A stretch of DNA of 64,000 nt from Tridacna crocea (Eukaryota > Mollusca > Bivalvia > Cardiida > Cardiidae): the NCBI GenBank assembly GCA_943736015.1, contig OX031065.1:19296427-19360426 (forward strand). Direction: 5' to 3'. Position numbers and translations under genes: made by a program. Below, piece by piece: positions 1-11,618 of this stretch. Numbering within the stretch: position 1 is the first letter of the stretch; every line of letters begins with the position of its first letter. A model generated the notes under the pieces. The model was given only the letters and a program-made list of their open reading frames with translations, ran no database searches and had not been told where the DNA came from.

Positions 1-720
1 AAATTGAAGATGTTCTCTATTGACAGTTCTTGTCCAATTTCTTTCACAGACTATTTCTCAGTTCTACTTATCTAAAACAAATTATGCAAAGAGAGAAAGA
101 GACTTGACTGACAAACAGGCTGGTCAGACAAAATAAAGCCCATAGGATTTCATATGGTGGTAAAATTGGCTTGATTAAAATACAATTGGTTTTCCCAGGC
201 AAACTAATCTATTTCAAAAATCACTATGTATGTTTGTATGCTAACCAGAATTCTCTAAGGAAATTCAAATGAGTACCCACAACATACATTAAATGTGGCA
301 AAAGATCTTATGAAACAGTACTGTTGATTTTGATTTTTTTCTGAAACATGCTATAGTACTTCTCAAAAGTGTACCCTTGACACCACAAAATGGACTGTGA
401 GTTTTTAGTGTTCGTATCATCCTGAACTCTAGCATCTTGCTGATGTATAATTTGGCTGATGTTTTTGGTAGATTACAGAGTCCTTTACTTCCCATCTTTT
501 TTCCCTATCCTGTCCAATATGTCTAAAGCACTAACTCTGTCTCTATTGGCTGACACATATGGTTATTACTACGGCTCTTTGTGAGCTTCCTGTTCACCCG
601 GTCAGTCTGTCTATACCATTAATGCTATCTGTCATTTCTAGTGGAGTTCAACAAGCTCTCCGCAAACTTTGTCTCCCAGCAAGTCTTTAGCCCCAACTCT
701 ACCTAAACATGCAGATACCT
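1..720. other. Gene-free stretch
   Basis: I see no credible coding exon here. Around 240-290 a GAGTACCCACAAC segment resembles the interior of the CAGAGCTCCAG foldback family annotated at 51604-51793, so it may be a decayed fragment of that family. Confidence 0.5.
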
Positions 721-947
721 TTAACCCTTTACTCAATAGATACTCATTTCTACGCATTGCTTGCAGGAGCCTTTGGAAAACATTGTGGCAAAAGGTGAAA
801 TTGCTCGTGAAGAGCAATTTCACCTTTTGCCACAATGTTTTCTATGCTATCAAAAGGTGTCATATATGCATAAGAAACAGCTTCATCCGTGCTGTTATTT
901 AGGGTCAATTAGAGATACCATAGAAATGCCTTATGAGGTAACCGGAT
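721..947 (+). mobile_element. TH-MITE, subfamily B
   Basis: It begins TTAACCCTTTACTC and ends near GGTAACCGG, where the closing TTAA has decayed. The central palindrome (about 776-842) has the stem GGCAAAAGGTGAAATTGC, different from the main family but still pairing nearly perfectly. Other B copies lie at 47495-47763, 52810-53025 and 54165-54312. It is non-coding; mobilisation by a piggyBac-type transposase is inferred from the TTAA and CCC ends. Confidence 0.85.
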
Positions 948-2154
948 AAAGATTTATTGAATACAATGTAGAAATTTCTGCAACCAAGCAGTATTTCTTG
1001 GTATATTATTTCTCATTGTCTCAGTTCATGGAATTTTGCATGAAAACCATAATTTTCCATTCAGCTTTTACAGATGCAAAATCCACAAAATTAATGTCAG
1101 TTTTTGGTTACTGAAGTACACTCTCTGCCTCACGGGCAAAAACAAGTGCTTTAGCGGACAACATCAATCACACTGTTTAGAATGATCTCAGATCTGTATT
1201 GTCTGTTGGTTGTCAAGTCTGTAAGATAAGAATCATTCACAGTTTCAGCAGCTTATATTTTCAGCCATTAAAACAGGCAAATTATCTTTCATCAGCTACT
1301 TTTAGTTTAACTACATAAGTGCCAACGTGCAAAATGTGCAATTATACATGAAACAAAAGCAAAACATTGTTTTAAGAAGTGATACAGGTAACATAATTTG
1401 TACAATTGTTTGAAGTAATCAAAACCTTCCGTTTTCAAAAGTTGCCTGCTGTAGAAGTACAAAAAACTGTATTTGATGAAAATGGGTCTACTTGTTACCA
1501 AACAACAAACATTTAGGCAGCTGCAAGTAACATATTAAATATTGATCAGATGCATGCTGGCAAAAGGAGAAAACGCTGGTTTCCAGCATTTTCTCCTTTT
1601 CTCATAATGTTTTCAAAAGACTTCTTCCTCAGGGTCATTGGTGTAGTAAAGGATTGAGTAAGTGAGCTAAAATGATTAAGCGATGATCGTTCATTAATGC
1701 TAACAATGTCCTTGAGTAACCTTGGCTCATAATACAATTGAGAAAACAAACTCCCCAAATCAATAGCAATCTGTGGTTAGATTGAGAAAATTGAATTGTA
1801 TGTGACAAGGAATAAATCTCCCATATGTGGAACACCATTATTAGGGCATCCAGTCACCTCTGATCATCTCTCTAAGGGATTTGAACAGGGCCATATTCAG
1901 AATTTGTTGTGAAATTTTTCCTTGTGCAATAGGTACATCATTCATTTCTAGCGTTTCAGATATTACTATCCTGGGATCGAACTGTGTTAGTAAACCAATC
2001 AATGGCCAAATATTTTGTTAAGACAAGAGAGCCATCAGGGCCCTAAATCACTCATCTAAGGCAATGCACCTTTGAAAGAAAACACACACAAAAAACAGTT
2101 TGTTGGCGAGATAATAATCTAAGGTCGAAGAACAACTGAAAGGTACCAACACAA
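948..2154. other. Gene-free stretch with one TH-MITE fragment
   Basis: No coding exon is recognised. The only structured part is a TH-A fragment at 1556-1657 (minus orientation): the palindrome plus the CTTCTTCCTCAGGGTCATT side. One end of that copy is lost. Confidence 0.6.
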
Positions 2155-2625
2155 CCTCTCTGTGTGTGTGGGTGTGTGTGGGTTGGGGGGGTGTTATATA
2201 GGAGTCACTGCCTCGGTCGGTTCGTGTTGGTTTTTTTCGTCCCCACTATTTCTCAATAACCACTAAACAGATTGCAGTCAATCTTCATAGGAAGTTTCAG
2301 TATGAAGTCAAGGTTTGCATATTGTAATTTGGTTACAGTTGAATGATTTTCAAAGGAGTTATTGCCCTTTCTTGAACTTTTTTTGTCTGCTCTATAGATT
2401 TCTCAATATCTACCTAACAGATTTTAGTCAAACTTCATTAGGAAGTTTCAATATGAAGTCAAGATATGCATTTTATAATTTGGTTATGGTTGAATGATTT
2501 TCAAAGGAGTTACGGTCCTTTAATTATTTTTGTTAACAGTTCCATTTCTCAATATCTACTGGAAAGATTTCAGTCACACTTCATGCAAAATTTTAGTATG
2601 ATACCATTATGTTACCATTAAATGA
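2155..2625. repeat. GT-rich leader and ~161 bp tandem repeat
   Basis: A GT/GGG-rich stretch (about 2160-2196) is followed by diverged copies of a unit containing GAAGTTTCARTATGAAGTC. This motif occurs at 2291 and 2452, giving a period near 161 bp, with a third decayed copy to about 2600. It is typical of degenerate tandem repeats in mollusc non-coding DNA. No ORF runs through it. Confidence 0.7.
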
Positions 2626-3817
2626 AATAACCTGAGCTAAATTTGTCAGAAGTAACTAGTGCTATCACTAAATGTGATCAGACCCCCCAACAACTCCTTG
2701 TCAGAAGACAGGTCTTTGTCACAGAATGCAGAATGGTTTAGTACAAAAGTAAGAGTCGAAAAAAAAGTTAAAAGGGAGATAATTCCGCAACAAATCACAG
2801 CAGGGTCATGAAAATTGCACATGCATGACTTCATATAACTAGGAAAACTGTGTATAAATTTGAGTTCAGTACCCAAACAACTGTCAGATTAATTTGCTGG
2901 ACAAATTTGTGTCTTGTGACTAACGAGCAGGCATGGCGATTCCAGTATACCCCCCTCAACTTCATTGTTGGGGGTATAAAAAGCTGGAGAAATACTGTGA
3001 AACTGCAACTCATAAACTATTCCTCCACTATTCAAATTATTTTTATAATTGTCTAGAGCTACAAGTGCCACATACAGTTTTGTTCCTCACTTCTCAGTCT
3101 ATAGTCAAAACAATTTTGTCCGTGGAGACCCGCTTAATAATACATAACTGTGTAAGAACATAGTTAAATGATAGATTCTAGCATTTCATTTATCACATAG
3201 ACTACTTTGTATGCGTTGGGAATACCATTGCGTTCTATTGGGAAATAACTCGGCATTAATCCTATTTTACAGTGGTTTAGTTCCATCATCCATACTGCTT
3301 CATAATAGAGAAACTAAATCCTTCTATCTTTCTTTCAGCATAACTAAGCTGGCACTTGACCTTACCCCTGGGTGCTGATATGCCCAAAAAAGTAGAGCTG
3401 TCACTGAATGTGACTTAATATCCCCACCAGTGCTTTGATTTTGTACACACAGACGAACACACAGACAGACAGGCTGACTCCAGTATACCTCGAAAACATT
3501 CGTTTTGTGGGGGTATAACAAGTAATTTGTAACTGAACAAAAATGTTGACATTCTACAGACAACTCCTAGAGCTAGGTCCTTTCTTTGCTGCCCATTTGT
3601 GCACACATTTATGACACCAATATACAATATGAGGCCTTACTATTGTAAATTGTTCGTCCCAATGGCTTATTCACACAAAAGCACAAAAAGCACATGGATG
3701 CAATGCGGTAAATTCATTTTCTTGCACTAATTACACTATATACATATAGCCACCTACAACAAACTTTGCCTTAGACATTGCTTTCACAGCAATATGGTTT
3801 TATGTATGTCTCTCCAT
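2626..3817. other. Gene-free stretch with tandem-repeat tail fragments
   Basis: Two fragments, near 2938-2975 and 3480-3520, carry the short inverted motif CCAGTATACC...GGGGGTATA. The same motif closes the tandem array at 45190-46044. An ACAGAC-rich microsatellite precedes the second one. No exon is recognised in the remainder. Confidence 0.5.
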
Positions 3818-4085
3818 GATAGCTTAGATGGGGTGCAGTATGCTTAGTTTGGTTTGCATTGGGTTTATCACTATTTTAGCAGCTAAGATCATAATTATCA
3901 TTGTGGTCAGTGACACACCCATGTGTTTCCTGGCTTTTTAACACTAGAATAACTTTCTTTCTAAAGCCAACGACTAATTTCTTACAAGCATCGGAGGTGA
4001 GGAGCAAAAAAATCCCTGAAACGAAAGTTTGCCACAACCACACAACCAGCAATCACATCTGTAACCTCCAGGCAACAAGTTTTCC
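3818..4085 (-). mobile_element. Degenerate tRNA-derived SINE
   Basis: It aligns by eye with the better-preserved SINEs at 18284-18557 and 49831-50097. Shared blocks include AGCTAAG, GTGACACACCCATGTG, TTTCCTGGCTTT, ACTTTCTTTC and GAGGTGAGGAG. The tRNA-like head on the right is too eroded to score A and B boxes. Confidence 0.65.
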
Positions 4086-4120
4086 ACACAATCATGAATT
4101 TTAACAACCTTGACAACAAA

Positions 4121-4567
4121 CACGGCGGGGAATCACGTGACACAACAACAACAATGACCGTTATTTGAAAAAATTCCCCGACTTCAGGTAAGAAAATCTT
4201 CAATAATTCCGTTAATACATGACCAATTGGAATTTGGTTTGAAGCAGAGAAGGCGGGAGGACTCCAGGGATTTGCTTGATGTGTTAGATTTTTTAAACAA
4301 CACCTGATAAAAAAGTTATTGACGAGCAAACAAATTATCCAGAGTAAAAAATTTGTTTGCTCGTCAATAACTTTTTTATCAGGTGTTGTTTAAAAAATCT
4401 AACACATCAAGCAAATCCCCAGAGTCTTTCCGCCTTCTCTGCTTCAAACCAAATTCTAATCAGTCAAGTATTAATGGAATTATTGAAGATTTTCTTACCT
4501 GAAGTTGGAGAATTTTTTCGAATAACGGTCATTGTTGTTGTTGTTGTGTCACGTGATTCCCCGCCGT
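4121..4567. mobile_element. Large foldback (inverted-repeat) element
   Basis: Two ~215-bp arms (4121-4335 and 4351-4567) are inverted copies differing at only a few positions, around a 15-bp spacer. The ends read CACGGCGGGG...CCGCCGTG, and both flanks carry ACAAA, a possible 5-bp target duplication. Each arm encodes the same short peptide (it begins MLVNNFFIRCC), which simply reflects the palindrome. Reading outside to centre, each arm contains AATCACGTGACAC and a donor-like CAGGTAAGA or its near match. Confidence 0.85.
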
Positions 4568-4607
4568 GACAAAGCTCCTCCATTTATTTTTTTTCAGTGT
4601 ATGATGT

Positions 4608-4834
4608 TTAACCCATTACCACATAATTCCGACTTTTAACAACCCTGAGAAAGAGAGCCTTTGAAAACATTGAGGGAAAAGGAGAAAATGCTGGTAACCA
4701 GCATTTTCTCCTTTTTCCACGTTTTCTTACCCTTTCCAACTCAACATTCAAGTTTAGATTCACATTTATTTTGTCATCTGCAAGTGCTTTCTATTTGGAC
4801 CAGTCTAAAATTTTGTCATTTGATAAAGAGTTAA
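4608..4834 (+). mobile_element. TH-MITE, subfamily A
   Basis: It is full length between TTAACCCATTACC and GATAAAGAGTTAA. In the left arm GTGGG has become GAGGG. The right arm instead has a short deletion after TTTTTCCAC. Confidence 0.9.
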
Positions 4835-4924
4835 TGCTATTTTCAATATTATTTGTAACATCACAGCTGCAAGTGCAAATATGCATGCTTTCCCTAAGAT
4901 TCTGTAAAAATGTTCTTCCCAAGC

Positions 4925-5170
4925 CACTAACTGAAACATTTATTAGTGGTGAGAGGAGTGAATCTTGTCACAATGAGTATCATAAATCCTTGGAGAAAAA
5001 TTGGCCGAGTTAGGGACTGGGACCAATGACCTCCTTTTCCCAAGTCCTGTGCCCAAGCAACTGTGCTACAAGCCTACAAGGCTTCAGCTTAAGGCTTTCG
5101 AAACATTATGGGAAAAGGAGAAAATACTGGTAATGAGCATTTGCTCTTTTTGCATCACTATTTTCTATCT
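4925..5170 (-). mobile_element. Second SINE family fragment plus TH-MITE fragment
   Basis: Positions 4925-5080 match the SINE at 42672-43185 (blocks GTGGTGAGAG, GAATC.TGTCACAAT, CAAGTCCTGT, GAGCTAC-like head). From about 5089 a partial TH-A copy follows (AAGGCTTTCGAAACATTATGGG), in which the second palindrome arm is poorly conserved. Confidence 0.55.
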
Positions 5171-5199
5171 ATACAAGAGCAAAATCATTAATTTTGAAA

Positions 5200-5903
5200 A
5201 GCATTTGATTTATAGTTTTTAAATTCTTTCAATATGGCCAAGTCCAAATTTTTCACATGTGGTGCAAGCTTAATGACTGAAAGTGAAGATTCATTTACTG
5301 TATCTTACGCTTTACTGGTTAGGTCCAGTTTATAACTGCCACTAGAACACTACAGAGTGAGTTATGGCCATTTATTCAACAGTCTAGTATTTGTATGGAC
5401 CCTCAGTGTCAATATTTGGTCTAGTTTTGGTACAGCACTGGAAAGTTAATCTAAGTCTTAGACATGACTACATCATGGTGTCTGGGGAATGGTCATCTCC
5501 TGCTTAAAGTTACATGGCTTTGAATTCACTATTAGTAAAACTGAATTATAAGACAATGATATTTTGTATCATTTTATCATTTTATTTTGTACAATTGATG
5601 AAAACTAAGGCTATATAGTCACAGGAAAGATTTTTGCCATTTTCCATTACAGACTCTAAGTGTACAAAACAAGACCTCAGAGTCAGAGAAATGCTTCACT
5701 CAAGGACCACAATTTGAGCATCACTGTCAAAGACCTTTCAATGATTTAAAATACAACATATTCAACACCGCTGACATTTTGAGTTCAGAAAAATATTTGA
5801 TGTCCTGGACATAAATTTGGACAAACTCAAATAAGAACAACTAGGTGATACTATGATCTGATACCAGTACCCTAATAATTATGGTCTTAGGCAAGATCCC
5901 TGC
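5200..5903. other. Nothing recognised
   Basis: AT-rich sequence with no exon-like ORF, no clear repeat end and no hairpin that I can support. Confidence 0.5.
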
Positions 5904-6112
5904 TTAACTCTGTACCACACGACAAAATATAAGACCTGTCCAAATTCAAAGCATTTGCAAACAACAATTTCCATGTGACTCAAATGACGAAACCTTCCTT
6001 TGTCTTAGTAGAAAACAATGTGAGAAAAGGAGAAAATGCTGGTTACCAAAAGGTTTTCAAAAGGCTTAATTCTCAGGGGTGTTAAAAGTCATCATTGTTT
6101 GGTATAGGGTTA
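5904..6112 (-). mobile_element. TH-MITE with one palindrome arm deleted
   Basis: TTAA is present at both ends (5904 and 6109). The left arm runs to GAAAATGCTGGTTACC and then jumps directly to GGTTTTCAAAAGGC. Nearly the whole second arm is missing, the kind of deletion expected when a palindrome is skipped during replication. Confidence 0.8.
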
Positions 6113-6310
6113 AGAGGCCTTCCTACAAAACTTTCAGCAAGATTGGCATAGTACTGTATTTTCTGAGTAAGAAGATCTCTGAAACTTTTAATCTTTGAAA
6201 CAACGGTTAAGGCCCACAGACCAATGGTCAGAGGATACCCTGTGAGCCATTACAATGATACATAGTGCTCAGATGAGCTATATAAAGCATGCACAGGAAG
6301 CAAATCATAT

Positions 6311-6673
6311 GTTGTCCGCATATATCATATTCTTCAAAGATTCTACCTGTCTTATAATTATGACGCATCACTCTACCCAATATTGGGGGATTGTTGTAAT
6401 ACGCGCTATAGCCTATAAAGTAGCAATGGAGAAAATGACTTTTTATCAGTACATTTGAGGAAAAATCAGGCTTGTTCTGGCTCCAGATCTCTCTAAAACT
6501 GCTGGTCATCGCTGAATGAATCACACCAGGTAGCGTTTTATTGAGTAAATGTTTATTTTAGTTTGAAATTCAAAGTAACAGTTGTTATGTAGAAAAGTAG
6601 TCCAGTTCTGGACCCGGAATGGCCAAATTAGATAGATGTGTAATTGTAGGATGCCATCTAGCAGGAGGTAATG
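6311..6673 (+). repeat. Dispersed 345-bp promoter-like repeat, diverged copy
   Basis: This is one of five copies (others 31082-31426, 37152-37508, 57542-57880, 60020-60371). It shares GTTGTC.GCATATATCATATTC, GGTAGCGTTTTATTGAGTAAA and GCCATCTAGC.GGAG. Read on the minus strand, the family carries AATAAA signals and, in the 60020 copy, TATAAATA. This copy has several small changes. Confidence 0.75.
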
Positions 6674-6960
6674 GCAAATCATTGTGAGTGGATGGACTAT
6701 GGAGGTAGATTGGCAAATAGCATAGTCATTCCTTCCCATAACCACATAAAGGGTCTGTGCTCTAAAGACCTAAGAACTTGTTATACTTAATCCTGGAGAA
6801 GCCTTAGCAATATCTTTTGCCTGATTCGCAAAACATTTACCCAATAGGCAGCTAATAATTATCCTCATCAATAGCCAGATGACCGGAAAAGTAAGAGTAC
6901 TATTAATCTTCAATCAAGCAATGGTTCTCCACTACCCATATGAAATTGTCTTGATAAAAT

Positions 6961-7986
6961 TTAACAAAATCTTAGACTAGCAGGGTTCGAAATTCCCACG
7001 TATTTACTCACAAAATGCAAGTCAGAATTGGAAAATGCGAGTTGAAATTTCAAGCACTTGCTAAAAAAATGTGAGTGCAAATTAGTGAAGAACAGTTTAC
7101 AAAATGTACTAAATTTCATCTCACAATAGAAATTAACTAATTCTCTATGTTCTGGATAAACATCGGTCATGTCGCCCTGAAAATACCCTTCGACACCATT
7201 GAAGTCTCCGAGTTGTTGTTCATTATCCAAGTTTCATGAGCCAAGTTCGTTCATCTGCACTCACAGCCGATTTTTTGCGTTTTGCGTTTTTAAAAGGAAA
7301 AACTGCACGGGAATACAATCTCTGATTACATAACAAAAATATTTGTCAATCTTTCAAGAAAAGATAAAATGCGCAAATAGCAACGAGAAACAAGTCGGAC
7401 GTGATGGACTCACTAAACCAGTTACCGGACACGCAGATATTCAGATCTGATACGTTAGTAATTAATTTACAAAATCGTTCACCATTGTAAGTTTTATAGA
7501 AATTTAACTTGGTTTGAGAACAGAAATTCAACTGGAATTGTATTGATGGTTAAATGAGGCTTTTAATATCATTTAGCATTTCATTTTGTTCGGTTGTTGT
7601 CTCTACCCAACAGGTTACATGATAGAATAGAATTGAACAGTTCGTACCGGCCAATTGTTCTTTACCATTAGTACTATTTGGTAGGCAAGCAAAAAAAAAA
7701 ACCAAGTCTGATTTTACTTTTGCAAGTGGAAATAAAAGCTACTTGCTAAAATTTGCAAGTGGATAAAAAAATGAAATTCGAACCCTGACTAGTCAGAATC
7801 GAAAGCATATTGCAGACAACAAAATAAATGTGACTTAAGACTTGAATTTTTCATGGTAAGGGTAGAAAACATTATTGGAAATGGAAAAAATGCTGGTTAC
7901 CCGCATTTTTTCCTTTTCCAACAATGTTTTCAAAAGCATTCTCTTCCAGTATCGTTAAAGCTCAGCATTATGTGGTAAAGTGTTAA
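6961..7986 (-). mobile_element. TH-MITE split by an inserted element
   Basis: The left piece ends CTTAGACTAG at 6980 and the right piece resumes ACTAGTCAGAATCGAAAGC at 7788. Together they rebuild the usual TAGACTAGTCCAAATTGAAAGC segment. The palindrome (7865-7931) has matching changes in both arms: TTGG instead of GTGGG, and GGAAAAAATGC instead of GGAGAAAATGC. It closes with GGTAAAGTGTTAA. Confidence 0.85.
6981..7787. mobile_element. hAT-like non-autonomous element
   Basis: 807 bp with inverted ends CAGGGTTCGAAATT and AATTCGAACCCTG. CAGGG ends are characteristic of many hAT elements. Only 5 bp (ACTAG) is clearly duplicated around it, shorter than the usual 8. Sub-terminal regions repeat TTGCAAGT-like words. 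ORFs inside lack an ATG start and resemble no transposase, so I call it non-autonomous. Confidence 0.7.
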
Positions 7987-8287
7987 AGTATCCGTTTTAT
8001 GCCACCTATGCTTTGGGAAACAAGGGTTAAATGTATCGCAAAGACAAGTCATCATATCAGTATGGATTCAGTAGCATGCAAAGTCTAACAAGTAACTTCA
8101 TAATGAAGTAGAATGGTATTTTGTCATGCAGAAAATTTACCCACAGCAAAAAGTTTTGATCCAGATCAGCCAATGCAGACTGCACAGGCAGGCTGACCTG
8201 AGTCATTACTCTTTGCAGGTGCATAAAATATGTCCATTACATGCTTTTTAGATCCTGTATGCTGTAGCCCTAATGATAGCCTTGCTC

Positions 8288-8516
8288 TTAAGTCATTACC
8301 AAATGACAATATTTTAGGCTTGTCCAAATCAAAAGCATTTGCAGGTGACTAAATAAAAGGGACTGAAAATTTGAAATTTGTTATGTGAAGGGTAGAAAAC
8401 ATTGTGGGAAAAGGAGAAAATGCTGGTTACCAGCATTTTCTTCTTTTCCCACAATGTTTTCTAAAGGCTTCTTTCTCAGGGTTGTCAAAAGTAGGGATTG
8501 TGTGGTATTGGTTTAA
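8288..8516 (-). mobile_element. TH-MITE, subfamily A
   Basis: Full length, TTAA at both ends, with the opposite-strand order (CATTACCAAATGACAATATT first). The palindrome around 8396-8462 is near perfect. Confidence 0.9.
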
Positions 8517-8717
8517 CCCAGCCTTATCCTGCTGTATAAGTAGAACAAAACTCTCAAACCAATGTTAAAATCCAAGATTTTGCTTAACATTTATGAATAT
8601 AATTTCTGTAGCAAATCTATCTCCATATCAGACAGTGTAGATCCAAGATCAGAAAGCATGTTCTGTCCAGTCCCTTAGTTGTACTTTAACAGCCCAAGAG
8701 TTTTACATAGATACCAC

Positions 8718-8980
8718 ATTTGGCCTCCAACATGCTAAAAGGGGGCATTTGGACATTTGCGTAAAGTGTTGTCTTGGATCAGTCTGCGCACACTAATCCG
8801 AAACGACACTTTGCGTCTTTATGTACTTTTCTGTTTTACACGAGTCTGCTTTAGCACAAAATCTGGTTTAGTCGTAAAGTGCCATGGTTGGATTAGCCTG
8901 TGCAGACTACCCTGGCTGATACGAGACGACACTATATACGTTAGTGTCTAAGTGCCCCTTTTCGCTTGTTGCAGGCCATA
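8718..8980. repeat. Double-hairpin repeat (HP2), diverged copy
   Basis: It shares with 20448-20714 and 57061-57330 an outer inverted repeat (AAAGGGGGCATTTGGACAT and AGTGCCCCTTTTCGC). It also has two inner stems built on GATCAGCCTG/CGAGACGACACT-type words. The inner CG pairs have decayed here relative to the other two copies. Confidence 0.8.
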
Positions 8981-9009
8981 TATGAAATTAGGCATTCTCA
9001 CTCACAGCT

Positions 9010-9237
9010 TTAACCCATTACCACACAATCCCTACTTTTGACGCCCCTGAGAAAGAAGCCTTTAGAAAACATTGGAGGAAAAGGAGAAAATGCTGGTAAC
9101 CAACATTTCCTGTTTTTCCCACAATATTTTCTACCCTTCCCAAACAAATTTCAAATTTTCAGTCACTTTTATTTTGTCGTCTACAAATGATTTCAATTTG
9201 GACCAGCCTAAAATATTGTCATGTGGTAAAAGGTTAA
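9010..9237 (+). mobile_element. TH-MITE, subfamily A, complete
   Basis: TTAACCCATTACCACACAAT opens it and GGTAAAAGGTTAA closes it, 228 bp including both TTAAs. It is a good reference copy for the family: ends, palindrome, then the GCAAATG/TTTGGACCAG/CTAAAAT block. Confidence 0.92.
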
Positions 9238-9293
9238 GGTGCATATACTGCAATTTTAAGGCTATTTTTGCCATAATATCCATAAGAAAAGCC

Positions 9294-9356
9294 GACAGCG
9301 TAGATTTAAGATCAGACTGCATGATTTGTACAGTCTGATCTTGATCTGCAAAGTCC
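9294..9356. repeat. GATCAGACTGCA hairpin (HP3)
   Basis: Inverted repeat of the form GTAGAT..AAGATCAGACTGCA / ACAGTCTGATCTTGATCT. Related hairpins occur at 13979-14032, 46757-46812, 51146-51211, 58009-58075 and 59244-59318. Confidence 0.75.
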
Positions 9357-9455
9357 ATAGACTTCAAGAGTCATTATACAAACCAGCACCTGAGGTTTGT
9401 TATACCGAACTACCGGCATGAAATAGTCAACAATAGAAATGCCTACTAGCAAATT

Positions 9456-9530
9456 GTTGGTTTACTTCAAAAACCTCGCAACTATAGCTTGTAAAAAGTT
9501 GTAGTTACGAGGTTTTTGAAGTAAACCAAC
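9456..9530. repeat. Unique inverted repeat
   Basis: GTTGGTTTACTTCAAAAACC (9456) pairs with GGTTTTTGAAGTAAACCAAC (ending 9530) around a ~30-nt loop. I find no second copy in the window. Confidence 0.75.
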
Positions 9531-9732
9531 AAAATCTCAAATTGATGAAATGGGACAGAGCTGCTAACAAGGCACCAGGCTTTCTACAGATATTGAATTA
9601 CAACAAATCTTGTCTATGGTCCCATTATGGGGACTTGTTTATGGCCAAGTATGACAAGACATGACCAACTAACTATGAAATCAATAGCAACCTATTTATC
9701 TGGGTCACCAATTGTGAACTCTTTCGCTTCAA

Positions 9733-9862
9733 ATGTTTTACCATTAAGCACACAATCCACAGAAAAATTGCATTCAAAAATATGGTGAGAAAAGGAGAAA
9801 TGCTGGTAACCAGTTTTTTCTCCTTTTCCCACAATGTTTCCTACCCAAATTTCCTGCATCAT
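9733..9862 (+). mobile_element. TH-MITE fragment
   Basis: It keeps a decayed left end, the palindrome (GAGAAAAGGAGAAATGC...) and the first bases after it. The GCAAATGC/GGTAAAGAG end is absent. Confidence 0.7.
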
Positions 9863-10346
9863 TTTTCAACTCAATCTAAGAAACTGAACTTATCTGTATT
9901 GACTTCTGAACTGAACAAATGTCTGCAAATGCCTTCATGAGATCTTGGTTTGCTATGATAAGTCCGCAGTTATATCATCAGGCCGACTTGAAACCGGTCC
10001 GATATGGGGTGGGAATATGCATATTTTGTCTGTTTCAAAATTTGATTTCATGTATACATATCCTTAATTTTGTTTATTCAATCACTGAATGGCTGTTTTG
10101 TCTCATGTAAGTTAAATATTTATCTAAAAAACTTGTTTTACAACCTACTATTCACCAGTCACCCTGCCGGATGAGTATGATTGATATTTCACTTGTTCGC
10201 GTCCATTTCTTACTCGTAAATACAAGCAGATGACTGGATTTTTTGGACATGTTTTATCATGTTTTCAAATTTTTTAAAACCAGGGTTGAAAAAGACAGGT
10301 TTGTTTGGTGAGGGATAATAAAAGACCAGGCTAAAGAGTTTTATTA

Positions 10347-10454
<108 letters not shown>

Positions 10455-10643
10455 CTAACTCTTTACCGAGTAATCAAGAGTTTTCAAGAACATAAAATTT
10501 TGAAAGAAGACCTTTCAAAAAAATGTGGAAGGGGTAAATGCAAGCAACCAGCAATTTTTCATTTGAACTAGTGGTCTACAATCTTGAATACAGACGAATC
10601 TGTAGCTTCCGTATGAATAAATCTTTGTCACTACTTATGTTAG

Positions 10644-10873
10644 CTCACTACCAAATAACAAAATTTTTACTTGTCTTGAGATATAAAGTATTTTACAGAT
10701 GAAAAATAAAATATATGTGGCTCAAATGCTGTAACCAGCATTTTCTACTTTTTCCACAATGTTTTCTAATCTATCAAGGACAAATTTTACAATTTGAACC
10801 ACACTGAAACTGTCATCTGCAAATGCTTTCAATTTGGACCAGCCTATTATTTTATGGTGTGGTAAAGAGTTAA
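10644..10873. mobile_element. TH-MITE with the same end on both sides
   Basis: Both sides are versions of the GGTAAAGAG/GCAAATGC end. The left reads CTCACTACCAAATAACAAAATT and the right ...CTTTCAATTTGGACCAGC...GGTAAAGAGTTAA. The CACACAATCC end is missing, so the element is symmetric. 24332-24549 has the same architecture. The Harbinger-like element abuts its final TAA. Confidence 0.75.
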
Positions 10874-11618
10874 AGACCCGGTCACACCGCCCGAACTCTG
10901 CTGGAGCATTCCTGGGGCGGTGAAAAAAAATCATCTCCACTCGTAACCATTCACCACCATTTAACCAAAGTTGGCCCCCGTTAAAGCAACGCCGTATATG
11001 CTCAGCCGCCACTGATGTTTCTCGAGGGGCCCTCCTACCACTCCGAAAGTTTTGAGCTGCACAAAATGTTGCGAGCGGTGAGGAGGGGGAAATTTTCCGC
11101 CCCGGCAAAGCTCATCCCCGCTCCACCAGGCCCGTTCAAAGTTTGGCACGCTAGACGCAAGTTTGTGGACGCTTGGGTCCGCTAGGCCAACACAGATATC
11201 TTGAACGCTGGACCATCACTGCTTTGTCAGCATTGCCCGGGCAACGATTAAACGTTGCACAAACTTTTGTGGAGTGGTTGTAAGCGTTTTACGAGCAGAC
11301 ACGGGGTTGCTGGAACGGTGTCGAGCGTTGAAGCAGCGAGCCATGGCAGTGATGAACTTTGGTTTGGCGTTGGTATAGAGGTGTCGGAGCAGGACCAGAA
11401 TTTGGCTTTAAATACGAGAAGAACAAGCAATTTCGTTGAAATGATATCCCCCGCCGAAAAAGACCTTTTTTGATATAAACGTATAGGTGGTATTCTGTTT
11501 TGCATGTACATGTGCCCTTTTTGTTATTGGTCCATGATGAAATTATACATTAAGCTCCCTTGTTCTATGGCACAGGATTTCATTACATAAAAAAATATAA
11601 AAGAGGTCCATAACAGGA

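Noticed and set aside
3982..4569. Paired ORFs on opposite strands encoding the same peptide (MLVNNFFIRCC...)
   Set aside because: The shared peptide is the automatic result of the foldback palindrome. There is no domain, and one arm has stops in other copies of the frame.
6961..7230. Minus-strand ORF with an apparently gene-like N-terminus (DNEQQLGDFNGVEGYF)
   Set aside because: The supposed start is TTG preceded by a stop, and the second half is the terminal repeat of the inserted element. No ATG-started gene is supported.
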